Made by a program: the position numbers and the translations under genes. The notes below the pieces were generated by a model that worked only from the letters and a program-made list of their open reading frames with translations, ran no database searches and was not told where the DNA came from. Of a stretch of 64,000 nt of DNA, positions 41,305 to 49,359 are shown in pieces. The stretch is from NCBI RefSeq assembly GCF_000021685.1, contig NC_011959.1:744001-808000 (forward strand), in the 5' to 3' direction. Numbering within the stretch: the first letter of the stretch is position 1; every line of letters begins with the position of its first letter. Source of the DNA: Thermomicrobium roseum DSM 5159. Lineage in GTDB: Bacteria; Chloroflexota; Chloroflexia; Thermomicrobiales; Thermomicrobiaceae.

Positions 41305-42200
41305 AGCTGTCGCTCACGAGTGCCCATTTCATGATCGCCGTCGTCCGGCGCGGGTCCGTCGTTCAGCAATTCGTCGATGATGCGAAGACAGCGCGTGCGG
41401 AGAGTGTGCTGCCACAGACGAGTGGCAGCACGGCGCCGCCGTTCTTCGAGGATGCCACTCGCGGCATAGCGATCTCGGAGTTCAGTGATCGCCTCGAGCA
41501 CCGCTGTGATTCCCTGTCCTTCGCTCCCGACCGTCTGCAGGATGGGTGGAACAGGGTGACTCGTATCGGCGAGGAGCCGGTAGTAAGCTGAAAGGTCGCG
41601 AACGAGTTCAGCTGCACCAGGACGATCCGATTTGTTGATCACGATAAGATCTGCAATCTCGAGAACGCCCGCCTTCAACGTTTGCACACTATCGCCGAGC
41701 CCGGGGACGAGTACGAGGAGAGCGAGATCTGCGGCGAGGAGGAGCGGCGAAGCCTCCTGCCCGGCACCGACCGCTTCGAGAAAGACGAAGTCGAATCCAT
41801 AAAGATCGAGGACAGCGAGGAGCGCAGGGAGAACGGGAGAACCGGCCGGGTCGCGCGCAGCGATGGAACGCACATAGACGTTGGGGTGCTCCGCGGCGTC
41901 GAGCATGCGGATCCGATCACCGAGGAGGGCGCCTCCGGAACGCGGGCTGACCGGATCGAAGGCGAGGACAGCAACCGACATATCCCTCATTGTGATTTCA
42001 GCAGCTACCCGACCCAGCAAAGTACTCTTGCCAGCTCCCGGCGGCCCAGCCACCGCGACGACCGTTGCGTGTCCTCCGCGCTCGCGCGGAAGCAGATGAG
42101 CCACGTCAGGATAACGCTCCAAGAGGGAGAGTGCGCGCGCAAGGGAGGAACGATCCCGATTCCGAACACCTTCGAGCAAGTTTCCCAAGTCCTGCGACAT
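41244..42200 (-). CDS. meaB: MeaB/ArgK-family GTPase (B12-mutase chaperone)
   Basis: G3E-type GTPase that protects and reloads adenosylcobalamin-dependent mutases such as methylmalonyl-CoA mutase. The 318-residue protein has the P loop GPPGAGKST at 52-60, the family strand AVLAFDPVSPRSGGALLGDRIRM, the ExxGxGQ motif EAVGAGQ, and NKSD. It lies 6 bp after the B12-binding gene. The catalytic large mutase subunit is not in the window. Confidence 0.93.
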   Translation of the reverse strand: MSQDLGNLLEGVRNRDRSSLARALSLLERYPDVAHLLPRERGGHATVVAVAGPPGAGKSTLLGRVAAEITMRDMSVAVLAFDPVSPRSGGALLGDRIRMLDAAEHPNVYVRSIAARDPAGSPVLPALLAVLDLYGFDFVFLEAVGAGQEASPLLLAADLALLVLVPGLGDSVQTLKAGVLEIADLIVINKSDRPGAAELVRDLSAYYRLLADTSHPVPPILQTVGSEGQGITAVLEAITELRDRYAASGILEERRRRAATRLWQHTLRTRCLRIIDELLNDGPAPDDGDHEMGTRERQLYRKLAERFALLAASSDDSR

Positions 42201-42206
42201 CTCGAC

Positions 42207-42617
42207 TCACGCGCCCCTCACTGGCTCACCAACATGCGTTTCGATGAAGCGAATGATTTCTGATAGCGGCGTACCGGGGCCGAAAACTTCGGCAACTCCC
42301 TGTGCCTTGAGGAAGGGGATGTCTTCTTCCGGAATGATTCCGCCGACGAGCACCAGAGCATCCTCTTTCCCGGCGGACCGCAGCGCTCGCACTACTTCCG
42401 GTACGAGTTGGTTGTGTGCGCCCGAGAGAATACTCAGGCCGACAACATCGACATCCTCATCGACGGCGCTGCGCGCGATCGTTTCAGGCGTTTGGAAGAG
42501 ACCGGTGTAGATCACTTCCATTCCCGCATCACGCAGTGCTCGTGCAAGGACCTTCGCACCACGGTCATGGCCATCGAGGCCAGGTTTTGCGATCAGGACA
42601 CGGATCGGTCGTCGCAC
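42207..42617 (-). CDS. Cobalamin-binding subunit of methylmalonyl-CoA-type mutase
   Basis: Stand-alone 136-residue B12-binding domain like the small subunit of split methylmalonyl-CoA mutases. The His ligand motif DGHDRG (His17 in KPGLDGHDRGAKV), the second motif GLSILSG and the GG of VLVGGIIPEED are all intact. It has a GTG start, 13 bp after the CobO-like gene. A partner catalytic subunit must be encoded elsewhere; the sequence does not tell which of MCM, ethylmalonyl- or isobutyryl-CoA mutase it is. Confidence 0.92.
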   Translation of the reverse strand: MRRPIRVLIAKPGLDGHDRGAKVLARALRDAGMEVIYTGLFQTPETIARSAVDEDVDVVGLSILSGAHNQLVPEVVRALRSAGKEDALVLVGGIIPEEDIPFLKAQGVAEVFGPGTPLSEIIRFIETHVGEPVRGA

Positions 42618-42630
42618 AGGTACCTCCCGC

Positions 42631-43176
42631 TCAATAGTGCAGTCCTCGTCGGAGCGGCTCCTGTTCCCGCGATTTGATCGTTTGCATGAGCGTGACGCTG
42701 TCGGCCGCCTCTTGCAGTGCCGGTGTCGCCGCTCGCCCCGTCAGGACAATATCGGTCCAGGGCGCGGCCCGCTCGACCAACTCGAGAATGGTCTTCTCGT
42801 CGACCATTCCCTCATCGACCAAGGTCAAAAGGCCGTCGAGGATCAGGATATTCGTCACCCGCAGTGCCACATGTTGCCTCGCCTCTCGTAGCGCAGCCTG
42901 CAAGCGCTCCGGCGAAATGGCTGGGCCGCGGATCTCTTCCGGGCGCGTCCGGACATCGATCATGCCGTACTGGGAGAGAGTGACGCCGGTCAAGAAAGAA
43001 ACGGCGGCAACTTCTCCCCGCTCGCGCCCTGTCTTCAGGAACTCAATGATATGAATTCGCAACCCATGCCCAGCACCACGCAACGCAATACCGAGCGCTG
43101 CATCGGACGTCCGACGCTCGTCACCGACCAGTAGCATGAGATACGCGCGTTCCGTTTGGCCCCGATCGACGTCCAT
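42631..43176 (-). CDS. CobO/BtuR-like corrinoid adenosyltransferase homologue lacking a P-loop
   Basis: 181-residue homologue of CobA/BtuR-type ATP:cob(I)alamin adenosyltransferase. The layout matches: a strand, a loop, ALGIALRGAGHGLRIHIIEFLKTG, a central ILDGLLTLVDEGMVDEKTI and the end TDIVLTGRAATPAL with RRGLHY at the C terminus. The P-loop GxGKGKTT is replaced by VGDERRTSDA, and the DELN-type acidic motif by DGLL, so ordinary ATP use looks lost. ATG 43176 has GGAGGG 4 bp upstream; ATGs at 43179 and 43188 are alternatives. It sits in a B12-mutase operon. Confidence 0.72.
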   Translation of the reverse strand: MDVDRGQTERAYLMLLVGDERRTSDAALGIALRGAGHGLRIHIIEFLKTGRERGEVAAVSFLTGVTLSQYGMIDVRTRPEEIRGPAISPERLQAALREARQHVALRVTNILILDGLLTLVDEGMVDEKTILELVERAAPWTDIVLTGRAATPALQEAADSVTLMQTIKSREQEPLRRGLHY

Positions 43177-43200
43177 CATGCCCTCCATCCCTTTTCACGG

Positions 43201-43329
43201 TCATGATACCGTGTTGGCGTCTTTCATTCCGTTGCCTTCCTGGAATACGTACCAGTGATCCATCGGGTCGCGCGCGATGGCGAAGCACTGCCACGATGCA
43301 CTCGCGCGGGCATACACCGATCGGTCCAT
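43201..43329 (-). CDS. Possible small protein between pth and the CobO-like gene
   Basis: A 42-codon frame from ATG 43329 to TGA 43203-43201 fills most of the 192-bp gap. The peptide has a plausible mix of residues (CFAIARDPMDHWYVFQEGN in the middle). It lacks a clear ribosome-binding site, so it may instead be translated by termination-reinitiation from pth, or not at all. Confidence 0.3.
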   Translation of the reverse strand: MDRSVYARASASWQCFAIARDPMDHWYVFQEGNGMKDANTVS

Positions 43330-43368
43330 GCTCTGCGGCCGATCCGGAGTCTCGCCTGCGACGCTCGA

Positions 43369-43977
43369 TCAGCGAGGCAGCGCACTCTCATCGAGAGACA
43401 GACGGAGTCCGTTGAACCGATTCATCGCGACCGTCATGCCTTCCCGGTGCCACACCAGGACCGCTTCGGCTGCGAGGGCTGCGATGCGCTCTGCGAGCGG
43501 TCGCTCTTCGGGATGGAACGGGCTCAGGACAAAGTCGCGTCCTTCCTCGCGGCGGGTCGGTCGCCCAATGCCGATCCGAAGACGTCCGAAACCGTTGCTT
43601 CCCAGTTCGCGAGTCACTGATTCGACACCGTGATGACCGGCAGCGCTCCCTCCCTGCCGAAACCGCAACGTGCCGAGTGGCAAGTCCATGTCGTCGTGAA
43701 CCACCAGCGTTCGATCCAAGGAAAGTTTGTACCAGCGAACGGCTGCTGCGACAGCCACACCACTGCGATTCATGAATGTCAGAGGCTTCAGGAGTAAAAG
43801 TAGCCCACGGTCGGTACGCACCGTTGCGAACTCGCCTTCGAATCGCCGCTGAAAACCGACGACATTGGTGAGTTGTGCTACGCGATCGATCACCCAAAAC
43901 CCTATATTGTGTCGGGTTTCCATGTATTCTGAGCCTGGATTACCCAATCCAACCACGAGCCATGCATCAGAAGCCAC
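43369..43977 (-). CDS. pth: Peptidyl-tRNA hydrolase
   Basis: Releases tRNA from dropped-off peptidyl-tRNA. 202 residues with GLGNPG near residue 10-15 (Asn13), catalytic His in TRHNIGF (~23), FMNRSG and VVHDDMDLPLG. GTG 43977 has AGGAGGT 8 bp upstream and starts at the conserved beginning of the protein. It overlaps the end of the glycosyltransferase gene by 11 bp. Confidence 0.95.
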   Translation of the reverse strand: MASDAWLVVGLGNPGSEYMETRHNIGFWVIDRVAQLTNVVGFQRRFEGEFATVRTDRGLLLLLKPLTFMNRSGVAVAAAVRWYKLSLDRTLVVHDDMDLPLGTLRFRQGGSAAGHHGVESVTRELGSNGFGRLRIGIGRPTRREEGRDFVLSPFHPEERPLAERIAALAAEAVLVWHREGMTVAMNRFNGLRLSLDESALPR

Positions 43978-45118
43978 GATCGAGCACCTCCTGATAGACT
44001 GCGAGCGTTTGTCGACCCGACTCCTCCCAGGTAAAGCGCTGTGCTCGAAGACGAGCCCGGTAAGCCAGTTCAGCCCGGAGATCAGCATCGCTCAGTAAGC
44101 GGACCAGTGCTCCCGCGAGGCTAGCCACTGTTTCTTCTCGAACCAACAGTCCGGCATCACCCACGATCTCGGGAAGTGCACCGACAGCGAAAGCAACGAC
44201 GGGTACGCCGTGAGCCATGGCTTCGACTGCTGGCAAGCAGAAACCTTCGTCTCGGCTTGCCACGACGAGCGCAGACGCTACTGAGTAGAGCGCGTGCAAG
44301 TCTTCGTCGTCGATGTCTGATAACCAACACAGGACTTTCTCACGCTCTCCAACGCGGAACTGCTGGACGGTACTCGTGCATTGCCAACCTTCTTGCCCCA
44401 CGATCACCAGCAACGGAGCAGGTTCGACGCCCGCTTGCTGCAAGAGCAGGAACGCCTCCAGCAAGAGATCGTAGCGCTTGCGCGGCTCGATCGTCCCGAC
44501 GGCGAGGAGGAGCGGTCGTTCTTTGATCTGAGCACCGAGCCGTGGCAGAAGGATGCGGCTCGATCGTTCCCAGGCATAGGAAGTAGTCGATCCCCATCGC
44601 TGGTGGACGCCGTGATAGATGACGCGGATGCGCTCACTCGTCTCCGGTACCACCGAGCGGAGTCGCCGAGCTGTGGCCTCTGACGGCACGATGATCCGAT
44701 CCGCAGCGCGGATGCGCGCAAGGGTCTGCCGGTAGTAACGAAAAGCGGACGGTGTCAAATCACCGGGTGCATCGAGAAAAGCGAGGTCATGGATCGTCGC
44801 GACGCCGCGTATCCAAGGGGGAAGGTGCGGCAGGACAAAATCGGTTGCATGGTAGACACGAATTCCGCGGAACGCCAATTCACAGCCGAGGCTCCAGGTT
44901 TCCAGTGGATGGTGCGGTGGCGTCATGACCCTAAGCGATGGCAAGGGCAGATCCGGCCGGAAACGATTCACGACGAGCCGAAAGCGCACTGCTGAGGAGC
45001 TGCATCCGGCGCGTGCCAAAGCACGACCGAGTTCGGCCATATAGCGACTGATCCCGCCACGACGATACGCTAAGAGACGCCCATCGAGCGCGACGACCGG
45101 AGTCGGCGGGAACCGCAC
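43967..45118 (-). CDS. Glycosyltransferase family 1/4 (GT-B fold)
   Basis: 383-residue retaining glycosyltransferase. The N-terminal domain has LDGRLLAYRRGGISRYMAEL (~11-30) and the YHATDFVLP stretch. The C-terminal GT4 domain has LAVGTIEPRKRYDLLLEAF (~214-232), the SRDEGFCLPAVEAMAHGVPVVA donor-binding motif, and ALPEIVGDAGLL. No membrane helix. The acceptor and sugar cannot be told; with the phosphotransferase at 3.3 kb and the UDP-glucose dehydrogenase at 48 kb it is compatible with surface-glycan synthesis. GTG 45118 has GAGAGGGGG upstream. Confidence 0.88.
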   Translation of the reverse strand: MRFPPTPVVALDGRLLAYRRGGISRYMAELGRALARAGCSSSAVRFRLVVNRFRPDLPLPSLRVMTPPHHPLETWSLGCELAFRGIRVYHATDFVLPHLPPWIRGVATIHDLAFLDAPGDLTPSAFRYYRQTLARIRAADRIIVPSEATARRLRSVVPETSERIRVIYHGVHQRWGSTTSYAWERSSRILLPRLGAQIKERPLLLAVGTIEPRKRYDLLLEAFLLLQQAGVEPAPLLVIVGQEGWQCTSTVQQFRVGEREKVLCWLSDIDDEDLHALYSVASALVVASRDEGFCLPAVEAMAHGVPVVAFAVGALPEIVGDAGLLVREETVASLAGALVRLLSDADLRAELAYRARLRAQRFTWEESGRQTLAVYQEVLDRGF

Positions 45119-45144
45119 CGTCAGGACCCCCTCTCCGCCGCTGT

Positions 45145-45150
45145 TATACT
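45145..45150 (+). promoter_or_regulatory. Extended -10 promoter upstream of the long TatA/B gene
   Basis: TGTTATACT: a TATACT hexamer with a TGn extension, 86 bp before the start codon. No good -35, as expected for an extended -10 promoter. Confidence 0.5.
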
Positions 45151-45235
45151 TCCTGCGGAGTTCGCTGTCTCGGCTACCGAGATCGCTCCGCACTGCTGCA
45201 GGAGCCCAAAGGGGGAAAGGCGAAGAGGACGAGCG

Positions 45236-45751
45236 ATGGACATCTTCGGAATGGGACCTGGCGAGCTGCTCGTCATCATGATCTTGGCTCTGGTGCTCTT
45301 CGGTCCGGGTAAGCTACCGGAAATCGCCGCCACGGTCGGACGAGCAGTTCGCGAATTCCGCAATGCCACAAGGGAGCTGACGAGCGAGTTCGAGCAGGCA
45401 TTCCGTGAGGTTCAAGTGAGTACGACAGAAGTCGCCACATCGGTTCTCTCAGTCCAGCAAGAAACGCATGCTGCGCTACAGGAGACGCGGGCAGCGCTGA
45501 ACGAGGCGACGGACACCGTCTCTCGAGCAGCCAGTACGGTTGCGCTCGATCAGGTTGCGGCGCCCGCTACCATGCCTGCTGCTCCGATGGTTCCACCACT
45601 CGGACCCGCGGAGTCAACCGCGGTAACGGCCAGTGCGAGTAACGGACGGCGTGAGCCGACGAAGGACGACCCGCTCGCGGATCTGGTCGACGTCGACGAG
45701 CTGCTCACTGAGTCGAAACCATCAATATCGACCGGACCGTGGGAAACGTGA
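45236..45751 (+). CDS. Sec-independent translocase protein TatA/TatB-like
   Basis: 171-residue Tat component. It starts with MDIFGMGPGELLVIMILALVLFGPGKLPEI-type helix and hinge (membrane helix ~8-23), an amphipathic helix (IAATVGRAVREFRN), then a long coiled-coil/linker region to residue ~110 and an Ala/Pro-rich tail. The length and extended helix suggest TatB rather than TatA, but the Gly-Pro-Gly hinge is shared by both. tatC is not in the window. Confidence 0.85.
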   Translation: MDIFGMGPGELLVIMILALVLFGPGKLPEIAATVGRAVREFRNATRELTSEFEQAFREVQVSTTEVATSVLSVQQETHAALQETRAALNEATDTVSRAASTVALDQVAAPATMPAAPMVPPLGPAESTAVTASASNGRREPTKDDPLADLVDVDELLTESKPSISTGPWET

Positions 45752-45764
45752 GTTTTCTCGCACG

Positions 45765-46439
45765 CTAATCACCTCGCCGAGCGATCCACAGACAGACGCG
45801 ACCAGTGGCATCCTGCTGTGTTTCCCAACGCATCTCGGCGAAGAGCGGGACGGGTGGTGGCGCGGGAAGTCGCCTACAGTCGAGCGGAGGATGGTTAGCA
45901 ACCGGACCGAGAAGACGGCGGAAAGGGCGTATCCACCACGGCCACGAGCGCGGCTGGGCAGCGACGACCGCAACGTACAGGCCTCCCGGACGGAGAACCC
46001 GAGCCACTTCACTGGTCATCTCGTAGGTCAGAAAGACTTCGGTCGGAAAGGTGGTCACGACCGCATCGAGGCAAGCATCCCGCAATGGTAGTCGCTGAGC
46101 ATCAGCGCGGACGATCCACACCCGCTGAAAGCGTGCGACGCGGCGGCGAGCCAGCCGTATCATCGTCGGCGAACGATCGATCGCCAGGACTCGCTTGCCT
46201 TGGGCGGCGAGGTCCGTGGCGAAGTCACCTGGCCCACAACCGATCTCAGCAACGACTCGCGCACCGGCAAGCCAGGGTAACGCGTTGCGTTGCCAGGCTT
46301 GCCAGGCGTTTCCGAAGAGCATCCGTGTCAATAGCGGATAGACAGGAGCGAGCGGACCATAGAAGAGTTCCAGTACCGACTGTTGCACGTCCTGGCCGCG
46401 TGGGATCAGCCGCAAACGACGATGCGATGACTCAGGCAT
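45765..46439 (-). CDS. SAM-dependent methyltransferase (class I, UbiE-like)
   Basis: 224-residue methyltransferase. Motif I is VAEIGCGPGDFATDLA (~63-78); the acidic end of the second strand is AIDRSP (~86); motif post-I and DAVVTTFPTEVF follow; then VLRPGGLYVAVV (~148). The overall shape (start LFYGPLAPVYPLLTR) resembles ubiquinone/menaquinone-type or phospholipid methyltransferases. Substrate unknown. Convergent with the TatA/B gene and divergent from tgt. Confidence 0.85.
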   Translation of the reverse strand: MPESSHRRLRLIPRGQDVQQSVLELFYGPLAPVYPLLTRMLFGNAWQAWQRNALPWLAGARVVAEIGCGPGDFATDLAAQGKRVLAIDRSPTMIRLARRRVARFQRVWIVRADAQRLPLRDACLDAVVTTFPTEVFLTYEMTSEVARVLRPGGLYVAVVAAQPRSWPWWIRPFRRLLGPVANHPPLDCRRLPAPPPVPLFAEMRWETQQDATGRVCLWIARRGD

Positions 46440-46466
46440 GCTGCTCGTACGTCCTCCTCGTCAACC

Positions 46467-46496
46467 TTGTGCGATTCTCGATCGACAGGGTATACC
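46467..46496 (+). promoter_or_regulatory. Possible promoter of the tgt operon
   Basis: TTGTGC (46467-46472), 18-bp spacer, TATACC (46491-46496), with the tgt ATG 55 bp downstream. Confidence 0.4.
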
Positions 46497-46551
46497 GAAT
46501 CGAGAGACAAACGGAGCGACACCTCTCATCGAAGGGATCGACGAGCAAGGC

Positions 46552-47730
46552 ATGAACGGGAAGGGAAGGTTCCGCATCATCGCACGCGATATGGCCACGA
46601 TGGCCCGCCGCGGTGTTCTCCACACCCGTCGCGGGCCGGTGCAGACCCCAGCGTTCATGCCGGTAGGGACACAAGCAACGGTCAAGTCACTGACGCCCGA
46701 GGAAGTGCGCGCGACCGGGAGCGAGATCGTTCTGGCGAATACGTACCATCTCTTTCTGCGTCCAGGGCTGGAGGTCCTCGAAACAGTTGGGGGCTTGCAC
46801 GCCTTTATGGGCTGGGACGGTCCGATCCTGACTGACTCCGGCGGTTTTCAAGTTTATAGTTTGGCCCAGCTCCGTGACGTTACGGAGAGAGGAGTACGAT
46901 TCCGATCGCACATCGATGGCTCCCTTCGCGAACTCACTCCGGAAATCGTCATCGAGCTCCAAATGCTGTTCGGTTCAGATGTGCTGATGCCATTGGATGA
47001 TGTCGTCGGATTCTCCGAATCCGACGAGCGGCAGCAGGAGGCAATGGCTCGTACGCACCGTTGGCTGCAAAGGAGTCTCCACCGCTTCCAGGAATTGACA
47101 GCAGCGTTCGCGGAGGAGAAGCGACCATTGTTGTTCGGCATCGTTCAAGGCGGCTTCGACCCGAGCCGCCGCGTCGAAAGCGCGCACTTCGTGGCGTCGC
47201 TACCGGTAGATGGTCTGGCGATCGGGGGACTCAGTGTCGGTGAACCGAAGGACCTTCTTTATGCAATGCTCGATGCGACTGCAGGAGAGTTGCCCGACGA
47301 TCGGCCGCGTTATCTCATGGGCGTCGGAGCGCCGGACGATCTCTGGCGAGCGGTCGCGTACGGCATCGATCTGTTCGATTGTGTCCTGCCGACACGCTTA
47401 GCACGGCATGGTGCGCTCTTCACGCCAACCGGCCGCGTGGACATCACTGGAGCGCGCTTTCGTCTGCATACCTCACCAGTCGACGAGACATGTGATTGTT
47501 ACACCTGCCGTCGATTCAGTGCAGCCTATCTGCACCATCTCTTCCGTGCACGCGAACTGCTGGGTTACCGGCTCGCCACGATCCATAACGTCCGGTTCTT
47601 GCAGCGTCAGATGGAAACGATGCGACGTGCGATCGAAGAAGGAACCTTCGCGGCACACATGGAACGGTTTTTGTCCTCATACGAGGCGAGTACAGCCCTG
47701 ACATCGAGCGATCGCCTGGTCAACGGGTGA
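46552..47730 (+). CDS. tgt: tRNA-guanine transglycosylase
   Basis: Exchanges guanine 34 for preQ1 in queuosine tRNAs. 392 residues. Motifs: TPAFMPVGTQATVKSL (~34-49), LTDSGGFQVYSL (~92-103, catalytic Asp), the second Asp in DLFDCVLPTRLARHGAL, and zinc ligands CDCYTC with a later His in YLHHLF. ATG 46552 was chosen since MNGKGRFRII begins the conserved region; the frame upstream contains the promoter. First gene of a plus-strand run to 52 kb. Confidence 0.95.
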   Translation: MNGKGRFRIIARDMATMARRGVLHTRRGPVQTPAFMPVGTQATVKSLTPEEVRATGSEIVLANTYHLFLRPGLEVLETVGGLHAFMGWDGPILTDSGGFQVYSLAQLRDVTERGVRFRSHIDGSLRELTPEIVIELQMLFGSDVLMPLDDVVGFSESDERQQEAMARTHRWLQRSLHRFQELTAAFAEEKRPLLFGIVQGGFDPSRRVESAHFVASLPVDGLAIGGLSVGEPKDLLYAMLDATAGELPDDRPRYLMGVGAPDDLWRAVAYGIDLFDCVLPTRLARHGALFTPTGRVDITGARFRLHTSPVDETCDCYTCRRFSAAYLHHLFRARELLGYRLATIHNVRFLQRQMETMRRAIEEGTFAAHMERFLSSYEASTALTSSDRLVNG

Positions 47731-47737
47731 GGGTGGA

Positions 47738-48025
47738 ATGATGGACGATCGTGCAGCACTCCACTGCATCGTTTTCGGTCGCGTTCAAGGGGTCGGCTTT
47801 CGCTTCTTCGTCGTCGAGATTGCCGAACGACTCGGTCTGACGGGCTGGGTACGCAACCGTGAGGACGGGCGATCAGTCGAGATTTGGGCAGAAGGGCGGC
47901 GAGCAGCCTTGGAAGCCCTTCGCGAGCAAGTTCGGACAGGCCCACCAGGTGCTTGGGTCGAGCGCGCTGAATGCGCGTGGGTGGAGCCGACTGGACACTT
48001 CGACGATTTCAGCATTCGGCGCTGA
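47738..48025 (+). CDS. acyP: Acylphosphatase
   Basis: 95-residue alpha/beta sandwich hydrolase of acyl phosphates. Both catalytic residues are present: Arg in GRVQGVGFRFF (~22) and Asn in WVRNREDG (~40). Preceded by GGGTGGA and located 7 bp after tgt. Confidence 0.93.
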   Translation: MMDDRAALHCIVFGRVQGVGFRFFVVEIAERLGLTGWVRNREDGRSVEIWAEGRRAALEALREQVRTGPPGAWVERAECAWVEPTGHFDDFSIRR

Positions 48026-48042
48026 GGAAGCGGGGATAGAGT

Positions 48043-49359
48043 ATGGCGACGATCGCCATCGTCGGTCTCGGTTACGTTGGGCTCGTTTATGGGGGTGCAT
48101 TTGCCGATCTCGGCAACAGTGTGTGGGGTATAGATATCGACGTCGAGAAGGTCGACAAGCTTCGCCAGGGGACGATGCCGATCTATGAACCAGGACTGCA
48201 GGAGTTGATCCGACGCAATGTCGAGGCCGGGCGTCTTCGATTCACGACCGATTATGCAGAGGCGATTCCGGACGCCGAGTTCGTCTTCATTTGCGTGGGG
48301 ACCCCTTCGACCCTCGATGGGGATGCCGATATGCGAGCTGTGCGAGCAGCCGCCGAGACGATTGCCCGGCACCTGAGCGGCCACACCATCATCGTGAACA
48401 AGAGCACGATGCCGATCGGGTCCGGAGACTTCATCTCGGCTCTGGTCGAGCAGCTCAAGCCCTCAGACGCGACATTTGCCATCGTAACGAATCCGGAATT
48501 TCTGCGCGAAGGCTCGGCGGTTTACGACGTATTCCATCCGAGCCGTATCGTGCTCGGAGCTGAGGATCGCGAGGCAGCTGAGCGAGTTGCCGAACTCTAT
48601 CGTGTCTTGGACGCGCCGATTCTGATCACAGACCGACGCAGTGCCGAGATGATCAAGTATGCGTCCAACGCGATTCTGGCCACCCGTATCAGTTTCATCA
48701 ACGAGATCGCCCAGATTTGCGAGCAAGTCGGGGCTGATATCAAGATCGTCGCCCAGGGTATGGGCTACGATCCACGAATCGGCCCGCTGTTCCTGGAAGC
48801 AGGACTCGGTTTCGGCGGTAGTTGTTTCCCCAAGGATGTCCGCGCACTGGCAGCGATGGCCGAACGGGTCGGTTGCCATCCCCAGCTCTTGCATGCGGTA
48901 TTGGAAATCAACGAGGATCAGCGTCGCCGCTTCGTCCGAAAGGTACAAGAGCTTCTCGGCGATCTCTATGGTCGTCCCATCGCGCTCTGGGGTCTCGCAT
49001 TCAAGCAAGACACGGATGATGTTCGCGAGTCTCCCGCTCTGGACGTTTTGCGCATGCTCCTCCAGCGAGGAGCACTCGTGACGGCATACGATCCCGCAGC
49101 CATGACGAATGCGGCGCGGGAAGTACCTGATGCCCGGTATGCACCGGATCCCTATGCCGCGGTGGTCGGAGCCGACGCGTTGCTCATCGCGACACCCTGG
49201 AACGAGTTCAAGCAAGCCGATCTCCGCCGGGTCAAGAGACTCATGCGTACTCCCATCATTGTCGATGGTCGCAATATCTACGAACCAGCAGAGGTTCGGA
49301 GTCTCGGATTCGTTTACGTTGGAGTTGGCCGTGGTCATCGAGCCGATCTGGGATCCTGA
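48043..49359 (+). CDS. ugd: UDP-glucose 6-dehydrogenase
   Basis: Oxidises UDP-glucose to UDP-glucuronate with two NAD. 438 residues; Rossmann motif GLGYVGL (8-14), VGTPSTLDGDAD, KSTMPIGSGD, the NPEFLREGSA motif (150-159), and the catalytic Cys261 in GFGGSCFPKD. UDP-mannuronate or GDP-mannose dehydrogenases share most of these; the NPEFLREG and Phe-Gly-Gly-Ser-Cys context suits UDP-glucose. Likely feeds surface polysaccharide. It overlaps acpS by 29 bp. Confidence 0.92.
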   Translation: MATIAIVGLGYVGLVYGGAFADLGNSVWGIDIDVEKVDKLRQGTMPIYEPGLQELIRRNVEAGRLRFTTDYAEAIPDAEFVFICVGTPSTLDGDADMRAVRAAAETIARHLSGHTIIVNKSTMPIGSGDFISALVEQLKPSDATFAIVTNPEFLREGSAVYDVFHPSRIVLGAEDREAAERVAELYRVLDAPILITDRRSAEMIKYASNAILATRISFINEIAQICEQVGADIKIVAQGMGYDPRIGPLFLEAGLGFGGSCFPKDVRALAAMAERVGCHPQLLHAVLEINEDQRRRFVRKVQELLGDLYGRPIALWGLAFKQDTDDVRESPALDVLRMLLQRGALVTAYDPAAMTNAAREVPDARYAPDPYAAVVGADALLIATPWNEFKQADLRRVKRLMRTPIIVDGRNIYEPAEVRSLGFVYVGVGRGHRADLGS

